A stretch of DNA of 64,000 nucleotides. Source: Trichopria drosophilae (Eukaryota > Arthropoda > Insecta > Hymenoptera > Diapriidae). Made by a program: the position numbers and the translations under genes. Shown in pieces: positions 46,030 through 58,335 of this stretch. The notes under the pieces were generated by a model. That model searched no databases, had not been told where the DNA came from, and saw nothing but the letters and a program-made list of their open reading frames with translations. Numbering within the stretch: position 1 is the first letter of the stretch; every line of letters starts with the position of its first letter. The stretch covers positions 4,278,001-4,342,000 of the forward strand of contig CM059584.1 in NCBI GenBank assembly GCA_030407085.1, read 5' to 3'.

Positions 46030-49000
46030 ACCCATATTTTAAAACAAAAAAAATTAAAAACTAATAAATATGAATGTTTAAATTATGTAACAAGAGTAAT
46101 TGATTCTAATACAGCGAGTTTCTAGGCGATTGTACCAATCAAGCACATATGTGCGAATGGGTTAAAAAGGACTGGAGGATGTAAAATGCGGCATAATTTG
46201 AAGTTTTCGACCTCTGTTTCTCTGTTGTTTTTTTTTTGCCACGTAAACAATTTTTATTCCAGCAATAACTCTGGTTCTAATAACAGGCCAATACTGTACC
46301 TATTTTAAATGATGATTTATGCTATTGTTTGCAATATAATATTATATTATGAATTGAAAGTTTTCCAGATATCGAAGGATTTATCGCGATATAATAAACT
46401 TTTTTTTACTATTACTTTTTGTTTACTTTTTACTCACTATTGTCGTAGAATAATGTAAAAATGACTTGAAGACACTTTAAAGAATTAGATAACTAATAAT
46501 TCCTTTTTCATTTGTTCCATTGCGAGGAAAATTAAACGTTCTAGAGTAATATTGTTGCCTAGTTGCACTTTTTCTAAAGTTTTTTATTTTGTACAAGTTT
46601 GAAGAAAGAAAAGTCTCATATTTTGTTATACACTTGTTAATATATTATTGTCTATCTATATAATTAAGGTCCAGTCACGATCTTTTAAATTTATTAGAAC
46701 GTGATTAAGGAAAAACAAATATTTGTTGTGTTTTTTACGGTAGCAACAAAACTAACCCGAAAACCGAGGTCAAAAACTTAAAGTTCATCTTTAATTGAAG
46801 TCCCTGACACTCAACTTTTGACTTGTCAACAAACTGATGTTTATTTTTATTAGGTACAATTAAATTAGTAAAACAACAATTTTCAGTTTGATATTTAGAT
46901 TTTTTACTAAAAGGATTAAGAATATGAAATAAGTTAGGAACTTCATATATATCATTTTCATCCGTATATTAAACTAAATATAAGTATAGTCGGAGAACAA
47001 ATTACTGGATATCAATAAAAACTTCGTACAGTCTTGTAATACAATGAAAGTGATTTTAACTGAGAAAATGTACAAATTTAAACATAGAGGCTAATAAATG
47101 TATTTTTATGCTCGTAATTATTAATCAATAACTAACTATTTGGTGGAATTTGCTTGCTCTTTCTTGGAAGAAGCAAATCACGATGTTTTTGTGATGCACA
47201 GCTTTAATTTTTCTGGCCAATTTTGATTACAAAAAATTGACAGCTTAATCAGAAATAAAGATAATTTAATTAGAAAAGTTCACTTTTTTTATGATAATAA
47301 AGATGGAAAGGTTTGATTATTTTCAGATTTTTCGGTAGAATCTTAACACTTTGGTCTTCATTTTTTTGAAAATATCTTAAAATAATCCAACCTTTGAACA
47401 TTGTTCAGGCTATACAATTTGTTATTTACCATCTTCAGGATAAGTCACTTAAATGGCTAAAAACCCAGTTTAACCCTAATTAACCTTCCGGAGGACGAAA
47501 CGTGTAACGACAACATTACGGGTCTTATTTTGTATGAGAGAAAAAATTAAGAAAATTGCCCGAGATCATTTTTGCCACATAAATTATTCCTTTTCCAGAT
47601 TCTTCTGTTAAAATTTGGTTATTGTTAACTCAAACAAAGTTATAGCACATTTTATATAAAAAATACGATTTTTTAAGAAAGACTAAATTTTAATAGGAAT
47701 TTTCACACGGCGATGGAATGGAATTTGTCACTGATATAAAAGAAATCGTCTATTCTGAATTGAAGGTGCTGACAAAGAAATAGCGTGCATGCATTAAAAA
47801 AGAACGCACAAAGCTTTCAGAGATTAAAACTTCAAATTACTTTGACGAAAATGGACACACCCAAATTTTGTCGAATGCTTAATGCAGTTATATCAGTTTT
47901 TGAAACTTCACGGCAAATGATACAATGTGATATTTTGAAATTCATTCGAGATTTTCGGGGTCCATGATTATAAGTCTGATGTCGGCTTTAGAAAATTAAA
48001 AATTTTCGACGTATTTTTTCCTTATTCATTTGTATGTAGCACCCAAAACATGTGTACCCAGTTTCACAAAAGTAATTCAAAGTTTTAATATTTGCCTAAT
48101 GTCTACGAGCTTTATACAATCCTTGATTACTTTTCGACGCTATTTAGATGTCCTACATCTTGATTGTCGTTAGGAATTATATTTTTCTTAAGAAATTGTG
48201 TTTAAGGTAACAATAACCGTATTTGAAACGGTTTGAAAAAAAGTTAAAAAAAAATATTGTTCAACAAACGTTTCTGATTCATGATTATAAGTACGAAAAA
48301 AAAGAATTAAAACATGTTGCCATCGGTAATTTTAACTTGTCATGAGATCTTACTTATATTTATTAATAATAAATAAGTATTATATAACTATTCTCTAAGT
48401 TTTGTTTCTCAGTAGTAAACAGCTTTCTAAGACGACTTAAGGAGCTGCTAAATACCTACTATTTCAATTAAACTGCTCACTGCATAATTAATTTAATATT
48501 TGTAAATATGTAACATTTATAACTTGCAGATTGCAACAAGCTTAAAATTAATATTTAAAATAAATGTAATATGCTTCGAATAAGAGAAGCTTCAAAAAAT
48601 TGCGAGTAGAAACTGTAATGTCTGATCAATTTGCCTGTTTCTACTTACAATTTATAATGTTCTGATTATCAAAAATTTCACATATGAGCGATATTCTCTT
48701 CTTCGAAAGGGTTTTAATTTTTTTTAACTTTAAGTAGGTTCTATTCTTTTGTTTCACGCACGTTATAAAAGTTATCCTTCAATATTTGTTTCGTTTTTGT
48801 CGTTGGCATTCTCCTTTACAACACCGAATTTTGATTACAAGACGTGCATAATGATTTACTACTTTAAAGCTATTTTATGCATTTTTATGCAGAATTTTCG
48901 TTTATTTTTGGACCGATTTCACTGAAGTTTTTCATGCATTCATAAAAAATGCGTAAAAAAACTTTGAAATCATTATACATCTGAAAATATATCCAGTTTC

Positions 49001-49900
49001 TATTTAATTTGTATATTTGAAATTAGTATGCATTCATTTTTGCTTATAAAACTTTTAATGAAAATATTTTTAAAAGATATTACTTAGAAATAAAACCATA
49101 TTTGTCTACTTACAGCATATTTCATGTACTGTTTTAAAAGGCAATTAGTAAATTAATCATTAATCCCTAATGCACGTAGATCCTGGTCCCTTTAAGTTCA
49201 TTATTCAAATTATGGCTTTTCGTTCAGCCAAATTCCATCTCATAATTCTGTGGCTTATTAATAAGACCACTAATCAATCATGGCTTTCGCTCCATCGCTA
49301 TAAGCCCACGTTACACAGAGATATCTTTTTTGTTCGTAGTTTGCCGACCGTCTACGAGGTTATGTATAACCATCCCATTAATTCCTAAGCTTTAATACGT
49401 ATTAATAAGGTCATTAGCGGCAAATTATATTGAAAGGTCATAATAGGGCCATTCCGGATTGGGTGGTAATTCCAAAGTGGAGGAATGGAATACGCAATGG
49501 TCTTTCAATTCGTTCCGTGAAGTACATTACAGCTATATTTTATTCCTGTTTTTTTTCAGTATTTTATTACAGTAATATCGTTTTATGGAATTAACCCATA
49601 TTTAGGTGCAATATATTCTTTTATTTCCGGCAAATTTCGCATTTGTAATAGATACATGATTTATAACATTTCATAGAAGCATGGTGGTAACCCACGTTAC
49701 CACCTCGATTGCTTTGATTTTTGCTCATTTAAATTGCAATTAACGCATTTAGATCAGTGTTTTTCCTATTCTGTGTTACTATAGCAATACAAGAATGTAT
49801 AAAAACAGTTATTAAGATATAATTGTTTATTGTTTATCATTTATAAATAAACAAACATTAAAAAATCACGATGTATTCGAAAGAATTTATTATTGATGCT
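46030..49900. other. AT-rich region upstream of twz exon 1
   Basis: No gene recognised. 47930-48010 holds a fragment of the dispersed repeat (CGGGGTCCATGATTATAAGTCTGATG). 49170-49510 is less AT-rich, non-repetitive and contains several TAAT cores (for example CACTAATCAATCATGG, GTATTAATAAGG), so it may be an enhancer. Confidence 0.4.
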
Positions 49901-49934
49901 GTTTTTTAAGATAATTGTTTGAAATTTAGTATAA

Positions 49935-50410
49935 TAGAGTTTTTAGGGTCACTGACTACGAATCTGACCACAGATTTTAAAAATTCGAAATGACCGATCC
50001 AAGATGGCCGACCAAAATGTAAAAAGTTTCATGATCGTGTTGAAAGTGAGTATACCGTATTTTTTTTGATAATTGAATATGGCGGATCCAAAATGGTGGA
50101 CAATAATGTTAAAATTTCATAATTCGTGACTGTAAAATTCACAGATATTCGTAATTTAGTAATAAATTGTTGGTCGAAAATAAATAAAGTTATTATTGGT
50201 TTGCCATCTAATAACAGATTCATAATCAGCGACCCCGAAAACCCCAGGGGTGCCTAGCTTCATATCAATCTACTTTTCAATATTACGGTCCGCCATTTTG
50301 GATCGACCATCTTAAATTTTGAAAATTTGAGTTCATATTCCTAATCAGTGACCTCGAAAGCCCCCGAGTAACAATTTTCAGCCATTTTCTGTGTAAAGTA
50401 AAATGTATGC
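49935..50410. repeat. Dispersed repeat, both orientations
   Basis: GGGTCACTGACTACGAATCTGACC, AATATGGCGGATCCAAAATGGTGG, AATCAGCGACCCCGAAAACCCC, GTCCGCCATTTTGGATCG and AATCAGTGACCTCGAAAGCCCCCGAG lie in a head-to-head arrangement, so the copy is partly palindromic. It ends CAAAGGGTTAA. Confidence 0.75.
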
Positions 50411-50699
50411 TTCAAAGGGTTAAATATTTTCGTCTTCCGTTAGTATCATTAAAATTTCTTTTGTCGTACAATTGTTATAAATGAAGAAATGGCATAACTT
50501 CCATGAATTAAAAAAATATTTTTATATTTTATACATTGGTTTTCATCAAAACAAAAGTAAAATTGTTGGAGTGAAATTTAATTCTAAAAGACTAAAAATC
50601 GTACAGTTGAATCCCGAATCAATTTCCAATATAATGCAGTAAAATTTCCATTTCAAAAAATACATTTTCAGTCCTTGGGATTAAGGAAGATATTAATGA

Positions 50700-51250
50700 A
50701 TTCCTCCATTGGAATACTACTACTATTTATAAGATTGAACACGATATTCAAACTATTTTAGAGAATATTTTAAAGGTCGCAAACAATGAAATCAAAACTA
50801 ATTCAAAATTCAAAATGGCCGATCTAATATGGCGGATAAATGTTTGAAAATTTAATGGATACATTTGAAACTTATGTACTTAGGTCGCTGATTAGCATAT
50901 CAAGCTATATTAATAGTATATTATGGAACAAGGGCGAAAATTTCGATCTTTGAGGATTGTAAAGTTGGTCGGCCGAAAAAAGCGAGCGCCACAATCACTA
51001 TTGTCGGAGATATTTCGCTCATGTTAGATACGATGTTTATCACGACGGGGGCTCGATAATTCGTATCTGAAAGTTTCGCCCTAGGGCGCGAAACCGAGCT
51101 TCGCTCACGGAGTGTTAGAAAATATTGAAATCCCATTAGATAAATTTGAAATGGCGGAGTAATATCGAGTAATTTTTTACGAATTTGGTTCCATCATTAT
51201 AATTAGACATCAAATTCGAGATCAGCGATTAAAAGTAAAAATCTATGGGT
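50700..51250. repeat. Dispersed repeat copy with a GC-rich insertion
   Basis: CAAAATGGCCGATCTAATATGGCGG (50813) and GGTCGCTGATTAGC (50884) belong to the family; AATGGCGGAGTAATATCG (51152) resumes it after the insertion at about 50932-51120. Confidence 0.65.
50932..51090. mobile_element. Small GC-rich element with AGGGCGAAA ends
   Basis: AAGGGCGAAAATTTCGATC (50931) and GAAAGTTTCGCCCT (to about 51083) are inverted. The DNA between is CpG-rich and interrupts the dispersed repeat. GGGCGCGAAACCGAGCTTCGCTC follows. Confidence 0.45.
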
Positions 51251-51946
51251 ACTTCTATTTAGATTATTAAAAATAGTACTTTAGTACCAGAGTAATTGTG
51301 ATTTTAAGATAATTCAAGATTTTTAGAAACCAAAAAATTCAATTTAGTTTAGTTATTAATGGTATCCTCCGTGAAAGATCCTGTCCAATTATAAACGAAC
51401 AAGTTGGACGTCAGACTTAATCGAACGTCAATATATATTGTTCGTCAATCTAACGAAGACGAGGTTGGCGTTGAAAAAACTGCCTGATGATGATTTACGT
51501 CCTTGTATAATAGCCAGTGGGCATTTTCAAAGCAAGTGCGCGGTCTCAGCACGGGTGTAATTACTTTTCTTCGTCCGACTGGTACAAAAAATGTCGTATA
51601 ACGTGTGTGTCGTTAACTGTATGTAACACGTGATCTTGCTGCAAATCATAGTAACACCTGATTTTGCCATTTTTTTCAGGAAACTAGATCAGTGAACGAG
51701 TTTATTCGAATGTCAGATATCTCCGTTGCAAACAACTGTATTTTCTACCATTCAATTCAACCTGAAGGGACGTAGCTTTTTGCATTTTTATTTAGGTTTC
51801 AACACTTAAGTTTTTAAAAACTTTAATGAAGAGAAATTCGGTTTATAATTTTTAAATTATGTTTTACTTTGAGAAAGTAGGCAATGGTCTATAGTATTAT
51901 GATCTAATATTTGCATTCACATAATTTTTAATTTTATTGGCCGACA

Positions 51947-52046
51947 GGTCAAAAAATCGATAGTCAAAAAGCCGACACATAAAAAATGGACACATCATCA
52001 GTTATTTTTTCAAATGTCGGCTTTTTGATTTGTCGGTTTTTTGACC
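51947..52046. mobile_element. 100-bp hairpin MITE (TCAAAAAGCCGACA)
   Basis: GGTCAAAAAATCGATAG then TCAAAAAGCCGACA (51947-51978) pairs with TGTCGGCTTTTTGATTTGTC then GGTTTTTTGACC (52015-52046). Same core as 45872-46021. Confidence 0.7.
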
Positions 52047-52059
52047 CGCACCCATTTTG

Positions 52060-53955
52060 TTTTAATTATATTAGTATTTATTAATTTTATTTAATGATGT
52101 GACATATTACAAAAAAAATTGACACGGTATAATTCCCGAAATTTTCGATTGGTTGTCGACTTAGCTAATATTTTCCATGTATACCGGTGAATAGTGGTTC
52201 TTGAATACATGCACATTGCCGCAGGTATTCAAGCGCGTAATATATACGACGGTTAAGTAAAGATACGTTCGATACACGTGCCGCGTCGCTTCGAATAAAT
52301 ATATTTCCTTTAACAATAAAAACAAAAAGTACACTCAGATGATAATTTTATTATATGTATTAATAATTCACTACCTCTTGCCTCAATATTTAAGGTTTAA
52401 ACTCACTTAATGCTATACAAATTATGTCCTGTCTTGTTTCTCTTATTTACTCTAATTAATCATACAAACGAGAATTGGTATGAGATATTTTATTTGAGTA
52501 AAAATTGTTCATATATCAATTTTTAAAAAGCCTGAAACAGCTGAGAAGTATGGGGCATTATTATTGATGATAGTGATGATTCAATTAGTTGCGTCCGGTA
52601 TTTGAAGTGTTTGTTGTTGATAACTATTACGTTCCTTGCACAAACAAGGATGAAATCGTATTCTTATTCTTCAAGTAATAATTTCTTTAAGAGCATCTGT
52701 GAAAATTTCGTCAAGAACAAACTACCTCAAAAAGAAATAGTTGTTTTTACTATTTAAATAGTAATCTCGACTATCTAGTTTGTCGATGCCAGTATATAGA
52801 TAGTAAAATTAACTAACAAAATAGCTGTGTCTTAGCATATACCTACTATCTAGTTAATATTTCCAAATATTTCATTTTTTACGTTTGGTAAATCCTGCAG
52901 TAAAAATTTTAAATGAGATATTTTAAAATACACAGAGAACAATCTGACGAACCATTCAACCTCCTTCAGTGAACTTATAATATTGGAGGCAGACTGCTGT
53001 TACAGAACATGATCAACGTCATGTTTTTCTAATTACTGGCTCACACGTCAATTTCTACTCCAGCAACAGAATAAGCAGTAGCCGACAAACAGTTCTCTTC
53101 TAATTATCAATATTATCGTTTCAGAAGACGTAAATAATCAAACAAACTGAACATAATTAGCGCACAAGATCAGCCTCGGGGTATTTACTAAATTACATCT
53201 TGAAGAATATTCTTCATTGATTACACCGCACGACTATGTTGAGGTACAATCCGCGTCTGACGAGCCATGCACAACTCGAAAGCTGCAGTGGGTAATAAAA
53301 TATTTTTGCATTTGATAATGCGATGAATTTATTTTTCGGAGATATTTTAGAAGTCGAGATAATGTGCGAAGGTCATAAAAACGAGGTTAAAATATTGGAC
53401 ACATTTGATGGGAGGGATTAGTTTTTTATGATCTGAAAAGGTAAGTATGGCGTAAATTGAAAATAGTAGAATTTTACTGTTGCAAGTTTCTTTAGATTGA
53501 CAAAAATAGTGTAAAAACATCTGACTTTTCATAACACCTTGTAACATTTCTTATAATTCATGGGAAAAAAGTTAAATAAGTAAATAAAATACTTAGTGAA
53601 TACCTCAAGAAAAGTTTAGACATATCACAAAATACGTTTGTGTTGTGCACATACTTCAAGGTTTAGTTTGGACACAAATTTGGTTTGTGGGGAGCCCAAA
53701 CTATTTATTTTGGAAACATATTCAAATCAAATACAAAATATTCTGAAAGTTTAGTTAAGCTTACATCAGATGTGCCTGTTTTGACATTTTTTAGAACCTT
53801 TTCAATTTTCCTTCACATTTGATTTTCAACGAAAACAAGTATTTGGGCCAGTTGCAAACTGGCGACTGATTCAAAATGGCGAACATCCAGAAGTCAACGT
53901 TTGCAGTGACAATCAAAATTTCACTAAAAAAACGATGTAAGAGTGTAAACTGTCA
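52060..53955. other. AT-rich region, nothing recognised
   Basis: No gene or clear repeat, apart from a short CpG-bearing stretch at 52200-52300 (GGTATTCAAGCGCGTAATAT, ACACGTGCCGCGTCGCTTCG). Confidence 0.4.
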
Positions 53956-53960
53956 ATCCT

Positions 53961-55261
53961 TTAACCCATTCACGCTCAGACGGATGAATTTTCATCATTA
54001 GTTTGAACATCGATAATTTGTATAATAAATGCCTTTAGAAAAATATGAGCTCTACTGCCTTTAACGTAAAATTGTATGCTCTTTTAGAATTTTTCAATAA
54101 CAATTCGATAAAATGAACCTCAAAAAAGTTATACACGTTTTTCTGTTAAAAAACACCGTTTTTTACATTATGTTTTTCACAAAAACATCACTTTTACCTC
54201 GAAATTGCGTTAGGAAACATATCTAAGTTGAAAATATCGAGTCCATGGATCCCCAGGATTAAAATCTACCATATCTGAATTCATAATTCAAGATGGCAGT
54301 TTGCAAAATGGCGCCTAGAAGCTCAAAATTCTTTTGGAAACTTAACAATTAGTTTCTTAAAAACTATACTTTAGAAAAAATGTTCTGAAAACAACAATGC
54401 TTTGGAATGAGTCAAAGAATATTCTTAAATTTTATCAGCATGCTATAAGACACTGCTTGATTTTGCAAAAATTCGAAAAATTGAAAGTTCGAAAAAGTTA
54501 TTTTAAAAATTTGAGCAGGTTCTTTAAATAGTTCTAAAATATTTGTATTCTAAGAAAATTTTCTCTAATGCCTATAGTTTCCAAGAAAATAAATTATTTG
54601 TCTCGAAATATAGAAAAGTTTAATAATTTATTTTCATGAAAACTATAGACTTTACAGAAAATTCCCTTAGAAAATATCTTAGAATTATTTAAAGAAGCTA
54701 CTCAAACTTTTTCAGATTTTTTAAATGATTTTTTTCAAAATTTCAATTTTCGAATTTTTGAAAAATCAAACAGTATATTATTGCATGCTGATAAAATTTG
54801 AGAGAATTCTTTGACTTATTCCAAAGCATTGTTGTTTTTAGAAAATGTTCTCTAAAGTCTATAGTTTTTAAGTCAAAAAATGGTTAAGTTTTAAAAAGAA
54901 TATTGAGCTTCTAGGTGCCATTTTTAAAACTGCCATCTTGAATTATGAATTCAGATATACTATATTTTAATCCTGGGAGTCTATGGACGCGATATTTTCA
55001 ACTTAGTGCCAAACGCCATTTCGAGGTGAAAGTGATGTTTTTATGAAAAACAAAATGTAAAAAACGATGTTTTTTAACAGGAAAACGTGCATAACTTTTT
55101 TTCGGTTCATTTTATCGAAATTTTATTGAAAGATTCTGAAAGAGCATACAATTTTACGTTAGAAACAGTGGAGCTCAAATTTTTTTGAAAGTATTTATAT
55201 ACAAATTATCGATGTTCAAACTGATACTGAAAATCCGTCCATCTGAGCGTTAATGGGTTAA
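53961..55261. mobile_element. Palindromic foldback element 1, TTAA CCCATT ... AATGGG TTAA, 1.3 kb
   Basis: Left end TTAACCCATTCACGCTCAGACGG and right end CTGAGCGTTAATGGGTTAA are inverses with TTAA at both edges. Inward, matches run in order for the whole arm: AACATCGATAATTTGTAT / ATACAAATTATCGATG; TAAAATTGTATGCTCTTT / GAGCATACAATTTTACG; ACGTTTTTCTGTTAAAAAAC / TTTTTTAACAGGAAAACG; ACATCACTTTTACCTCGAAAT / ATTTCGAGGTGAAAGTGATG; CCATGGATCCCCAGGATTAAA / TTTAATCCTGGGAGTC; GCGCCTAGAAGCTCAA / TGAGCTTCTAGGTGCC. The centre is near 54600. TTAA plus CCC is the end signature of piggyBac-type elements; the class is inferred. Confidence 0.85.
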
Positions 55262-55614
55262 AATAAGATTTATCGAGCTTATAGCCTCTAAGTTTGACGA
55301 CTAAGTTAGACTTATTTCAAACAAAATATCGGCTGAAAGTCAGTTTTGTTCTCTGAAAAGAAGACTTTAAGCCCAAATATTAACTGAATTTAAGAAAATT
55401 AACACAATTTTGGGCTGAAATTAGCCTCACCTATTGATGAATTTAAGATGTAACAATTTTAAGACTTATTTTTTTCTGTTTAGAGAATTCTTATTTCGAA
55501 CCTGAATATTGACTAAAAGTAAGTTTCCGAAACTAAACGCAAGGTTTTGAGCACAATCTCGACTAAAATTAAACTTTGCTGTCTGAAAGTAAGACTTTAA
55601 GCGCAAATATTGAC

Positions 55615-57375
55615 TTAACCCTTTAAGTCCCAAATGTGAACAATTTGCACATGGATTTCAGCATCGTTTTATGTATAAAATAAAAATTAAAAAAAAAATG
55701 AAAACATCTATATCCGACTAGTTTTGAGGTCGCTCTTTCGATTGGCGCTACTGAAATTTTCGAAAAATGACGTTTAACACAATTTTTTTACAAAAATACT
55801 GAAAAAAACGCGAGTTTTTAGCTACAATTTTTTTTTAAATGCATTTTTAACTATGATACCGGCGACTGTCATGTGCTCAGTAGAAATACGTGTATTTCGA
55901 GACAACCAAAATTGGTTTGAAATTTGTTAATTACCATCTCATAGGTTTCAGTCATCGCTAAACTCAAATCTTGAGTCAGTTTACCGAAATTCAAAATGGT
56001 GGATCCAATATGGCGAACCCATTATGTAAAATTTCACATTACTGGAATAGGAAAAATACTATGGTATTCCACTCAGATTTTCAAGTCAACATTATTCTTA
56101 AGATTTTTTTGATTATATAAATGGTTTTTGTGTCAGTCGCCATCTTGAAATTGGATTTTATGGGATATTACTGCTTCCGTAAATCAAAATAGGTCATACA
56201 AAACTCGTAATAACTTATTTGTACGATTTTACTGCAACGAAAACCTAGCAGATCCGAAATAATAGCATTTTCTTCACTTTCAAAAATTTTCAACGTTCAG
56301 ACGCCATTTTGAAACGAAAAACAAAATAAATCAAAATATGTGAACGTATAATTTTGAAGTAAAATAATCGGGAACACGTTTCTGACAGATTAGAAGGTGA
56401 TTTGAAACCGGTATCATAGTTAAAAATGCATTTAAAAAAAAAATTGTAGCTAAAAACTCGCGTTTTCTTCAGTATTTTTGTAAAAAAGTTGTGTAAAAAG
56501 TCATTTTTCGAAAATTTCAGTAGCGCCAATCGAAAAAGCGACCTCAAAACTAGTCGGATATAGATGTTTCCATTTTTTTAAAATTTTTATTCTATACATA
56601 AAACGATGCTGAAACGTATGTGCAAATTGTGCACATTTGGGACTTAAGGGGTCTGTCTAGTAGCTCGCGCCGAAAAAAACGCGATTTTCGTGATTATTTC
56701 TTGGGATACTGGATAAAGGTAATGATATAAAAGTTATTAGGCTTAGTAAATGCACTCTTGAAATACATAAAAAAATTTTGTTCTTTTATTTTATACATGT
56801 ATTATGACCAAAAACGTCAACCAAACGCAACACCTCGAAAAGTAGGTAGGTCCGCCTTGTTGATAAAATCTCGGAGCTGTGTCGTCTGAAACAAAAAAAT
56901 CAAAGTGCTTTAGGTTTGGTATGACAATGGCAATGTCCCCTGTGAATTTTGTTCAATTATTTTAAAAAATAAAAAAATGGTGAAGAAAAAACAAAAAATT
57001 TTCAAAAAACCGTTTTTTTTGCCGATTTTTGAAAAAATAATATAGTTAAATTCAAAATTTTTGAAAAAAATTTATAGGGGACATAGCGTTAGGTTTAAAG
57101 AATATGTGGTTCAAATTTCATAAGGATCGGTCAAGTAGTTTCGAAAATTTCATCAACAAGGCGAGTAAAAGCGTTGTTTCGAGAAAAACGCGTTTAAAGT
57201 TTTTTTTACGTGAAATTCTTAAAAAAAAATTACTTACACCTAGTCAGCGATGCCTGGACCGTACAAAATTCCTTATCACACAATATTTCTTAATATATTT
57301 ACTATCGAAAAAAGTAAAAAACAAAAAAACGATTTTTCAAAAGTGAGTTACTAGACAGACCCCTTAAATGGTTAA
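55615..57375. mobile_element. Palindromic foldback element 2, TTAACCCTTTAAGTCCC ends, itself interrupted
   Basis: Left TTAACCCTTTAAGTCCCAAATGTG; right CACATTTGGGACTTAA[insert]ATGGTTAA. Arms of about 280 bp match through AGCATCGTTTTATGTATA / ATACATAAAACGATGCT; TATATCCGACTAGTTTTGAGG / CCTCAAAACTAGTCGGATATA; CGATTGGCGCTACTGAAATTTTCG / its inverse; and TAACTATGATACCGG / ACCGGTATCATAGTTA. The centre (about 55960-56070) contains a fragment of the dispersed AAAATGGTGGATCC repeat. A 716-bp element sits in the right end. Confidence 0.85.
56648..57363. mobile_element. TTAA-flanked MITE inserted in foldback element 2
   Basis: Inverted ends GGGGTCTGTCTAGTAGCTC and GAGTTACTAGACAGACCCC (18 of 19 match) lie directly between duplicated TTAA sites (56644-56647 and 57364-57367). 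Removing it restores GGGACTTAAATGGTTAA, the expected end of element 2, which proves the order of insertion. The interior is AT-rich and without coding content. TTAA duplication fits piggyBac or Kolobok superfamilies. Confidence 0.88.
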
Positions 57376-57479
57376 TTTAAGAGAATTAGCACAATTTTAG
57401 CCTTTTACAGTGCTTAATTTGAGATGTAACAATATTAAGACTTTTTTTTTCTGTATATGGTGCATTGGCTTTTACGACA

Positions 57480-58160
57480 TCAAACACCGGGTTTAACTGG
57501 GTCGAATAGTTACCCGGCATTTTCATAAAGTACGTAAGGGAAAATGACCGTAATTTCATGATTTTTCTCGATTGTGAGATCGGTGAACGACTCCTCTTTG
57601 TCGTGCGCCGGCCTTCGATCGTGACAGAATGACGGCGCCTGGTATAACCGCGTGAACCGACCTCTGGCGTTATCCGGTGTTTAGCGGTCTCGCGCGCGCC
57701 ATACCTATCTGCATTTGAATATAAGCGCCGCCGCCGCCGCCGCAAAGAAAATGAGGCATTCGGAATTTGCATTCGTATGGCCCCCGGGGGCAGATGTGTC
57801 CTCAACCCGACTCCAACTCCCTCTATCTCACTCTCTTTGTGGATCCTCCTCGTCGGTCTACGAGGTAGAGAATATAAGTCCTGGAATGCGACTCGAACCT
57901 CGGTCGCTGGTGCATATCCCTGTATATATACACGTGGTACCCCAAGGCTCGCACACGGCGTATTCGTGCATATGGAATCGGTGTCTACGCCGATTTATAC
58001 GAGGATGCTGTGTATTCGTGTACCAGTACCAAAGCGGCCGACTGGCCCCGGGGCCTCCCGACGATTCTATACCTGGGTTCCTTCTTAGCCCCGGGGAAAT
58101 CGCGTCAGGGCCGCATCCCGTGTATCCTCCTGGCTATACGCGAAATTCTCCGTAAATCGA
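57480..58160. promoter_or_regulatory. GC-rich island with (GCC)n, possible upstream promoter
   Basis: CpG-rich text (CGTGCGCCGGCCTTCGATCG, GCGCCGCCGCCGCCGCCGC, GGCCCCGGGGCCTCCCG) bounded by AT-rich repeats. Open frames cross it on both strands (139 codons minus; 146, 103 and 88 plus), none with a recognised domain. It lies 12 kb upstream of twz exon 1 on the correct side for a distal first exon or promoter, but no splice evidence links them. Confidence 0.3.
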
Positions 58161-58335
58161 ACCTCTGTGATCTCAAAATCCGAATTAGTACAAATTTTAT
58201 TAATTCTAATACTTATCGCCATATTGGGCTCACAGTTAAGCCAAAATATCGTCTAAAAGTCAGTTTTGCTCGCTGAAAGTAAGACTTTAAGCCACCGAGT
58301 GAATTTTAGAAAATTAACGCAATTTCGGACTTAAA

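Noticed and set aside
47480..47525. TTAACCTTCCGG sequence as another TTAA foldback end
   Set aside because: No inverted partner found within several kb.
57386..58276. Open frames of 88-146 codons on both strands of the GC-rich island
   Set aside because: Antisense overlap, low-complexity Arg/Ser/Pro content from (GCC)n, and no recognisable domain.
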